In this document: positions 6,518-10,452 of the stretch, piece after piece
Layout of the letters: every line of letters begins with the position of its first letter
Position numbering within the stretch: the first letter of the stretch is position 1
Source of the DNA: Neisseria shayeganii 871
GTDB lineage: Bacteria > Pseudomonadota > Gammaproteobacteria > Burkholderiales > Neisseriaceae
DNA: 10,452 nt
Direction of reading: 5' to 3'
Assembly: GCF_000226875.1 (NCBI RefSeq)
Contig: NZ_JH164926.1
Span: 1,090,192 to 1,100,643 of the forward strand
Translations under genes and position numbers: made by a program
The notes under the pieces: model-generated
The model's input: the letters and a program-made list of their open reading frames with translations, nothing else
Databases searched by the model: none
What the model was told of the DNA's origin: nothing

Positions 6518-8092
6518 ATGTCCACTCTCCAACGCGCCCTGATCAGCCTGTCCGACAAAACCGGCGCCGTCGAATTCGCCCAAGCCCTGCACGCGCTGGG
6601 CGTGGAAATCCTCTCCACCGGCGGCACCGCCAAACTCTTAGCCGACGCCGGCGTGCCCGTGATCGAAGTGGCCGACTACACCGGCTTTCCCGAAATGCTC
6701 GACGGTCGCGTGAAAACCCTGCACCCGAAAATCCACGGCGGCATCCTCGGCCGCCGCGACTTGAGCGAGCACGTGGCCAAAATGGAAGAGCACGGCATCG
6801 GCAACATCGATTTGGTGTGCGTAAACCTCTACCCCTTCGCCGCCACCATCGCCAAACCCGGCTGCACCCTGGAAGACGCGATTGAAAACATCGACATCGG
6901 CGGCCCCACCATGGTGCGCTCCGCCGCCAAAAACTGGCGTCACGTCGCCATCGTTACCGACAATGCCGATTTCGACGCCGTGATTGAAGAACTGCAGGCT
7001 TCAGGTAGCCTCTCCGAGCAAACCCGCTTCCGCCTCTCCTGCAAAGCCTTCAGCCACACCGCCCAATACGACGGCATGATTTCCAACTACCTCACCAGCG
7101 TGGCCGACGACAAACTCTCCGGCGAGCCGCATGTGGGCGAATTCCCGGCCCAATTCAACCAAAGCTGGGTGAAAGTGCAGGAAATGCGCTACGGCGAAAA
7201 CCCGCACCAACACGCCGCCTTCTACCGCGACCTCTACCCCGCCGCCGGCAGCCTCGCCGCCTACCAACAACTGCAAGGCAAGGAATTGTCTTACAACAAC
7301 ATCGCCGACGCCGATGCCGCCTGGGAAGCGGTCAAAGCCTTCGATGCGCCCGCCTGCGTGATCGTGAAACACGCCAACCCCTGCGGCGTGGCCGTGGCCG
7401 ACACCCCGCTCAATGCCTACAAACTGGCCTTCGCCACCGACACCACCAGCGCCTTCGGCGGCATCATCGCCTTCAACCGCGAAGTGGATGCCGACACCGT
7501 GGAAGCCGTTACCGGCCAGTTCCTCGAAGTGCTGATGGCGCCCAAATTCACCGACAAAGCCAAAGAAATCATCGCCGCCAAGAAAAACGTGCGCGTGCTG
7601 GAAGTGCCGCTTTTGGCCGGCGCCAACCGCTTCGAACTCAAACGCGTCGGCGGCGGCCTGCTGGTGCAAACCCCCGACCTGCACCGCATCCGCCGCGAAG
7701 ATTTGCGCGTGGTGTCCCAACGCCAGCCCACCGAGCAGGAATGGCATGATTTGCTGTTTGTGTGGAACGTGGCCAAATTCGTCAAATCCAACGCCATCGT
7801 GTTCGGTAAAGGCGGCCAAACCTACGGCATCGGCGCCGGCCAGATGAGCCGCGTCGATTCCACCCGCATCGCCGCGCGCAAAGCCCAAGACGGCGGCTTC
7901 GACCTCAACGGCGCCTGCGCCGCCTCCGACGCCTTCTTCCCCTTCCGCGACGGTGTGGACGTGATTGCCGAACAAGGCATCAAAGCCATCATCCACCCCG
8001 GCGGCTCGGTGCGCGACGAAGAAGTGTTTGCCGCTGCAGACGAACACGGCATCGCCATGGTGCTCACCGGCGTGCGCCATTTCCGCCACTAA
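6518..8092 (+). CDS. purH: bifunctional AICAR transformylase / IMP cyclohydrolase
   Basis: A 524-residue cytoplasmic enzyme for the last two steps of de novo IMP synthesis: formylation of AICAR with 10-formyl-tetrahydrofolate, then ring closure. The N-terminal IMP cyclohydrolase (MGS-like) domain, about residues 1-200, has ALISLSDKTG (7-16), LSTGGTAKLL (32-41), GRVKTLHPKIHGG (63-75) and IDIGGPTMVRSAAKN (125-139). The C-terminal transformylase domain has RYGENPHQ (224-231) and the catalytic Lys-His pair in VKHANPCGVA (283-292; K284, H285), and ends with HPGGSVRDEEV and GVRHFRH. Length and ends match full-length PurH, and nothing is missing. The start is fixed by AAAGGA 6 bases upstream. An uptake sequence (7000-7011) lies inside the linker between the active domains, and a strong terminator follows. 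Confidence 0.97.
   Translation: MSTLQRALISLSDKTGAVEFAQALHALGVEILSTGGTAKLLADAGVPVIEVADYTGFPEMLDGRVKTLHPKIHGGILGRRDLSEHVAKMEEHGIGNIDLVCVNLYPFAATIAKPGCTLEDAIENIDIGGPTMVRSAAKNWRHVAIVTDNADFDAVIEELQASGSLSEQTRFRLSCKAFSHTAQYDGMISNYLTSVADDKLSGEPHVGEFPAQFNQSWVKVQEMRYGENPHQHAAFYRDLYPAAGSLAAYQQLQGKELSYNNIADADAAWEAVKAFDAPACVIVKHANPCGVAVADTPLNAYKLAFATDTTSAFGGIIAFNREVDADTVEAVTGQFLEVLMAPKFTDKAKEIIAAKKNVRVLEVPLLAGANRFELKRVGGGLLVQTPDLHRIRREDLRVVSQRQPTEQEWHDLLFVWNVAKFVKSNAIVFGKGGQTYGIGAGQMSRVDSTRIAARKAQDGGFDLNGACAASDAFFPFRDGVDVIAEQGIKAIIHPGGSVRDEEVFAAADEHGIAMVLTGVRHFRH
7000..7011 (-). repeat. DNA uptake sequence inside purH
   Basis: TTCAGGTAGCCT on the plus strand, 12/12, coding for the residues SGSL near residue 162 at the outer part of the cyclohydrolase domain, a position likely to tolerate variation. 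Confidence 0.88.
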
Positions 8093-8105
8093 GCCCCGGC
8101 CGAAC

Positions 8106-8139
8106 AAAAAGCAGACCTCGAAAAGGTCTGCTTTTTTTT
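8106..8139 (+). terminator. intrinsic terminator of purH
   Basis: AAAAAGCAGACCT (8106-8118) pairs with AGGTCTGCTTTTT around a 5-base loop, followed by a run of T (8132-8139), starting 13 bases after the purH stop. This is the strongest terminator in the window. It should isolate purH from the repeat and thiS region beyond. Confidence 0.93.
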
Positions 8140-8152
8140 CATGTAAACGGCT

Positions 8153-8164
8153 TTCAGGTAGCCT
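8153..8164 (-). repeat. DNA uptake sequence abutted by MITE copy 3
   Basis: TTCAGGTAGCCT on the plus strand, 12/12. Its last five bases (AGCCT, 8160-8164) are also the left target duplication of the adjacent MITE, which shows that the element inserted into the end of this uptake sequence. Confidence 0.9.
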
Positions 8165-8347
8165 GAGACCTTTGCAAAATCCCCAGATGTGGATGCAGTT
8201 CAAGGCGTAGCAGCACAGCGAGCGTGAACGCCAAGAATCCCCGTGGGACAGACCTATCATCTACAAGGCTAAGCGAGCGAGCAGTACCCATAGGGCATAA
8301 ACGCACAACGCAGAAATGCGCCGCAGATGGGGGTTTTGCAAAGGTCC
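8165..8347 (+). mobile_element. MITE-like element, copy 3 (long form)
   Basis: A 183-bp non-coding repeat in the same orientation as the other two. The left end is GAGACCTTTGCAAAA and the right end TTTTGCAAAGGTCC; the two ends pair as an inverted repeat with one mismatch and one lost base at the right tip. It is flanked by the direct repeat AGCCT (8160-8164 and 8348-8352). The middle carries a block, also seen in copy 1 but missing from copy 2, that includes GTGGGACAG and CAGTACCCATAGGGCATAAA, themselves partly complementary, so the RNA could form an inner hairpin. It fills most of the 343-base gene-free gap between purH and thiS (8093-8435), the rest being terminators and uptake sequences. 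Confidence 0.88.
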
Positions 8348-8391
8348 AGCCTGAATCTGAAACAGCATTCCGTGCCTATCTATCAAAAAGA

Positions 8392-8429
8392 ATGCCGGCC
8401 GGCAGGCTACCTGAAAGCACCGCCGGCAT
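8392..8429 (-). terminator. probable thiS terminator with an uptake sequence in the loop
   Basis: On the minus strand ATGCCGGC (8429-8422) and GCCGGCAT (8399-8392) form a perfect 8-bp stem. The 22-base loop contains the uptake sequence, and the 3' side is followed by TCTTTTTG. It lies 6 bases beyond the thiS stop codon. The loop is long but can fold further through CAGG/CCTG. Confidence 0.65.
8404..8415 (+). repeat. DNA uptake sequence AGGCTACCTGAA
   Basis: 12/12 match to AG-eikDUS, inside the loop of the thiS terminator hairpin. Placing uptake sequences at terminators is well known in Neisseria, usually as inverted pairs. Here a single copy is enclosed by an unrelated stem. Confidence 0.9.
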
Positions 8430-8435
8430 GACTTG

Positions 8436-8630
8436 TTACCCTCCCACCACCGGCCGCACAATGTCCACCCGGTCGCCGTCTTTCAACACAGTGTGCGCAT
8501 AGGCGCTTCTGGGCACGAATTCGGTATTCAACGCCACCGCAAACGGGCTGGCGGGCCGGTGCAGTTCAATCAGTTCGGCCAAGGTGCGGCCGGGGAAATC
8601 GCCGGTTTGGCCGTTGATACAGATATTCAT
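8436..8630 (-). CDS. thiS: sulfur carrier protein ThiS
   Basis: A 64-residue ubiquitin-like protein that carries sulfur, as a C-terminal thiocarboxylate, to thiazole synthase ThiG in thiamine biosynthesis. It begins MNICINGQ, contains the family pattern LAELIELHRP...FAVALNTEFVPRSAYAHTVLKDGDRVDIVRPVVGG, and ends in the obligatory Gly-Gly (residues 63-64) that ThiF adenylates. The length matches ThiS of E. coli (66). The start at 8630 has an excellent Shine-Dalgarno, GAGGAGG (8638-8644), 7 bases away. No thiG, thiF, thiE or thiO gene is in the window on this strand, so it stands apart from the usual cluster. No thiamine riboswitch is evident upstream. Confidence 0.93.
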   Translation of the reverse strand: MNICINGQTGDFPGRTLAELIELHRPASPFAVALNTEFVPRSAYAHTVLKDGDRVDIVRPVVGG

Positions 8631-8642
8631 GGCTTTGCCTCC

Positions 8643-8846
8643 TCAAATGCAGTCGTCACGCGCCGGCTGTTCGGGCGTGTCCGGATAAAACGGATGGATG
8701 TGGTTCGCCGGCCGCTTTGGGTATGCCTGGGCAGCAACCGGCAAGAAGCCCGATTCCCGCCCGGCCCGCTGCTGCGGCGAAAACACTGCCGCCATGCTAA
8801 CCGAGGGCCCGCCCGAATACAAGCCGGCTATCCCCTGTGCGGCCAT
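8643..8846 (-). CDS. possible small protein gene upstream of thiS
   Basis: A 67-codon open frame on the thiS strand, ending 12 bases before the thiS ATG, with its TGA stop overlapping the thiS ribosome binding site. Codon third positions are about three-quarters G or C by my count, somewhat like the real genes here. I do not recognise the product; it is proline-rich towards the C-terminus (NHIHPFYPDTPEQPARDDC) and has no signal peptide. The ATG at 8846 has no Shine-Dalgarno and lies almost against the candidate promoter. A TTG at residue 9 behind AGGGGA is an alternative start. In GC-rich DNA an open frame this short can arise by chance, so this is a possibility only. Confidence 0.35.
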   Translation of the reverse strand: MAAQGIAGLYSGGPSVSMAAVFSPQQRAGRESGFLPVAAQAYPKRPANHIHPFYPDTPEQPARDDCI

Positions 8847-8851
8847 CTGTT

Positions 8852-8857
8852 TATAAT
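8852..8857 (+). promoter_or_regulatory. candidate -10 box of ampG, shared with the divergent thiS side
   Basis: TATAAT, 29 bases before the ampG ATG, with no good -35 partner. The core TTATAA is a palindrome, so the complementary strand reads TATAAA and could serve thiS and the small ORF in the opposite direction. Confidence 0.4.
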
Positions 8858-8885
8858 GCCCGCTTTGTTTGCCACGAGGCCCGCC

Positions 8886-10427
8886 ATGAGCCCAACCGTT
8901 TCCCGCCCCGCCGAGCGCCGGCAGGCTTGGCGCAATTATGCCGACCGCCGCGCCTGGATCATGCTGGCGCTCGGCTTTTCCGCCGGCGTGCCGATTCTGC
9001 TGATTTTCTCCAGCCTGTCTCTGTGGCTGGGCGAAGCGGGCGTGGAGCGCAAAACGGTGACCATGTTTAGCTGGGCCGCCTTGGGCTATTCCTTCAAATT
9101 CGTGTGGGCGCCGCTGATCGACGCCCTGCCCCTGCCCGTGTTGTCGCGCCGCTTGGGCAAACGCCGCGGCTGGCTGCTGTTGGCCCAGCTGCTCATCATC
9201 ACCGCCATTCTCTGCATGGCGGCGGTGGACCCCGCGCAGGGCAATGCCTTGGCGTTTATGGCCGCCGGCGCCGTGCTACTGGGTTTTTCCTCCGCCACCC
9301 AAGACGTGCTGATCGACGCCTACCGCATCGAAGCCGCTCCCAACGACAACGCCCTGCAATCCGTGATGTCCGCCACCTACAACGCCGGCTACCGCATCGG
9401 CATGATTGTGGCCGGCGCCGGCTCGCTGTATCTGGCCACCTGGTTCGGCTCGGCCAAAGAGCACTACCTCTACGAAGCCTGGCGCGACACCTATTGGATC
9501 ATGGCCGCCGTGATGGGGCTGGGCGTGCTCACCACCCTCGTGATCCGCGAGCCCGCCGGCAATGCCGCGCCCAAACACCGCTTCGGCGCGGCCGACAATC
9601 TGCGCCTGCTGCTGATGTTTGTGCTGGCCGTGAGCGTGTTTGTGTTCGCCTTCCGCACCGTCGGCGCCTGGCTACCTGAAAGCAGCACGCCGCTGAATGC
9701 CCTGCTGCTGGAAACCCTGCGTCTGGGTTCGGCCGCCGCCGCCGCCATCGGTACCGGCTGGCTGGCCACCGCCGCCAACATCGTGCCCGCGCGCGTGGTG
9801 CGACAAACCTGGATCGAGCCACTGGCCGACTTTTTCCGCCGCTACGGCAAACGCGCGGTGCTGCTGCTCGCCCTCATCGGCCTCTACCGCATTTCCGACA
9901 TCGTGGCCGGCGTGATTTCCAATGTGTTTTATGCCGATTTGGGCTTCAGCAAAGACGAAATCGCCGATGCGGTGAAAACCTTCGGCGTGCTGATGTCGAT
10001 TGTGGGCGGCTTTGCCGGCGGCCTGTTGGCGCAGCGTTTCCCCATCATGAAAATGATGATGCTGGGCGCCGTATTGGCGGCGGCCACCAATCTGCTGTTT
10101 GTGCTGCTGGCCTGGGCGGGGCACAACAACGCCGTCATGTATCTGGCGGTCGGCTTCGACAACTTCGCCGCCGGCCTGGCCGGCACTGTGTTCGTGGCCT
10201 TCCTCTCCGCGCTGACCAACATCCGCTTCACCGCCGTGCAATACGCGCTGTTCAGCTCCATCATGACCCTGCTGCCCAAAACCCTGGGCGGCTATTCGGG
10301 CGCCATCGTTGACAACATCGGCTACGACGGCTTCTTCACCTTTACCGCCGCCCTCGGCGTGCCGATTCTGTTTTTGGTGTGGCTGGCCGACAAACAGCTC
10401 GACATCCGCCAGCCGCCGCAGGAATAA
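8886..10427 (+). CDS. ampG: AmpG-family muropeptide permease
   Basis: A 513-residue inner-membrane major-facilitator protein of the AmpG (peptide/acetyl-CoA transporter) type. It brings GlcNAc-anhydroMurNAc-peptides from the periplasm into the cytoplasm for cell-wall recycling, which in many bacteria also sets beta-lactamase induction. Family stretches: LGFSAGVPILLIFSSLSLWL (29-48), the loop motif FVWAPLIDALPLP...RRLGKRRGWLLLAQ (72-101), FSSATQDVLIDAYRIE (134-149), and YNAGYRIGMIVAG (165-177), all close in pattern to E. coli AmpG (491 residues). Many hydrophobic helices continue to the C-terminus. I start at 8886, after GAGG (8876-8879). An in-frame ATG at 8856 overlaps the TATAAT box, and the frame is open much further upstream only because the DNA is GC-rich. 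An 11/12 uptake-sequence match lies within it. No ampC/ampR is nearby, so beta-lactamase control is not implied. Confidence 0.9.
   Translation: MSPTVSRPAERRQAWRNYADRRAWIMLALGFSAGVPILLIFSSLSLWLGEAGVERKTVTMFSWAALGYSFKFVWAPLIDALPLPVLSRRLGKRRGWLLLAQLLIITAILCMAAVDPAQGNALAFMAAGAVLLGFSSATQDVLIDAYRIEAAPNDNALQSVMSATYNAGYRIGMIVAGAGSLYLATWFGSAKEHYLYEAWRDTYWIMAAVMGLGVLTTLVIREPAGNAAPKHRFGAADNLRLLLMFVLAVSVFVFAFRTVGAWLPESSTPLNALLLETLRLGSAAAAAIGTGWLATAANIVPARVVRQTWIEPLADFFRRYGKRAVLLLALIGLYRISDIVAGVISNVFYADLGFSKDEIADAVKTFGVLMSIVGGFAGGLLAQRFPIMKMMMLGAVLAAATNLLFVLLAWAGHNNAVMYLAVGFDNFAAGLAGTVFVAFLSALTNIRFTAVQYALFSSIMTLLPKTLGGYSGAIVDNIGYDGFFTFTAALGVPILFLVWLADKQLDIRQPPQE
9669..9680 (+). repeat. near-perfect DNA uptake sequence inside ampG
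   Basis: TGGCTACCTGAA, 11/12 to AGGCTACCTGAA, with the same downstream AGC as the perfect copies. It codes for the residues WLPE. Confidence 0.6.
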
Positions 10428-10441
10428 ATCCGCAATATGTT

Positions 10442-10452
10442 TTCAGGTAGCC
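10442..10452 (-). repeat. DNA uptake sequence cut by the window end
   Basis: TTCAGGTAGCC, the first 11 bases of the complement of AGGCTACCTGAA, 14 bases after the ampG stop. The last base falls outside the window, so it is probably a complete copy in the genome. Confidence 0.75.

Noticed and set aside
7001..8260. 419-codon minus-strand open frame opposite purH
   Set aside because: It is the mirror of purH codons, rich in Gly, His, Val and Phe with no domain, and it runs through the purH terminator and into the MITE. Not a gene.
8433..8885. Extension of the ampG frame far upstream
   Set aside because: It is open only because of high GC. It would cross thiS on the other strand and the promoter, and AmpG homology starts near 8886.
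8631..8885. Thiamine (TPP) riboswitch ahead of thiS
   Set aside because: I looked for the conserved CTGAGA and ACCTGATCTGG-like elements on the minus strand and did not find them.
1..10452. CRISPR array, toxin-antitoxin, restriction or phage-defence genes
   Set aside because: There are no regularly spaced repeats and no defence-related domains. The repeats present are three dispersed MITE copies and uptake sequences.

Overview
The window is GC-rich, gene-dense DNA from the family Neisseriaceae, most likely the genus Eikenella. The best genus clue is the 12-mer AGGCTACCTGAA, the Eikenella dialect of the Neisseriaceae DNA uptake sequence (AG-eikDUS). It occurs perfectly six times, on either strand, with two 11/12 matches and one copy cut by the window end. 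The gene content (dusB-fis, purH, an LpxL-type acyltransferase, AmpG, AtoE, glycerate kinase, ThiS) is ordinary core metabolism for a Gram-negative betaproteobacterium.

Layout. 1-233: a degenerate miniature inverted-repeat element (MITE copy 1) lying against the 3' end of a minus-strand glycerate kinase gene (234-1388). 1389-1778: a non-coding gap with MITE copy 2, which has a 21-bp perfect terminal inverted repeat and a 5-bp target duplication, and then the terminator of the next minus-strand gene. 1779-3119: an AtoE-type short-chain fatty acid transporter (minus). 3120-3340: a divergent promoter region with a DUS in a hairpin loop. 3341-4216: an LpxL/HtrB-type lipid A acyltransferase (plus). 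4426-5692: the classical dusB-fis pair. 5729-6151 and 6226-6507: two small genes of unknown function, the first exported. 6518-8092: purH, ending at a strong intrinsic terminator. 8093-8435: a DUS interrupted at its end by MITE copy 3, then a thiS terminator that carries another DUS in its loop. 8436-8630: thiS (minus), preceded by a possible small ORF. 8886-10427: an AmpG-family muropeptide permease (plus), divergent from thiS.

How the genes work together. dusB-fis is a translation/nucleoid-regulation operon. purH makes IMP. LpxL and AmpG both serve the envelope (lipid A acylation and peptidoglycan recycling). ThiS supplies sulfur for the thiamine thiazole ring. Glycerate kinase and AtoE are carbon-use functions. 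They share a strand, but MITE copy 2 and a terminator separate them. I see no defence system, prophage, CRISPR array, tRNA or rRNA. The most interesting material is the three-copy non-autonomous repeat family, one copy of which landed in an uptake sequence, together with the uptake sequences themselves and three small unassigned genes.
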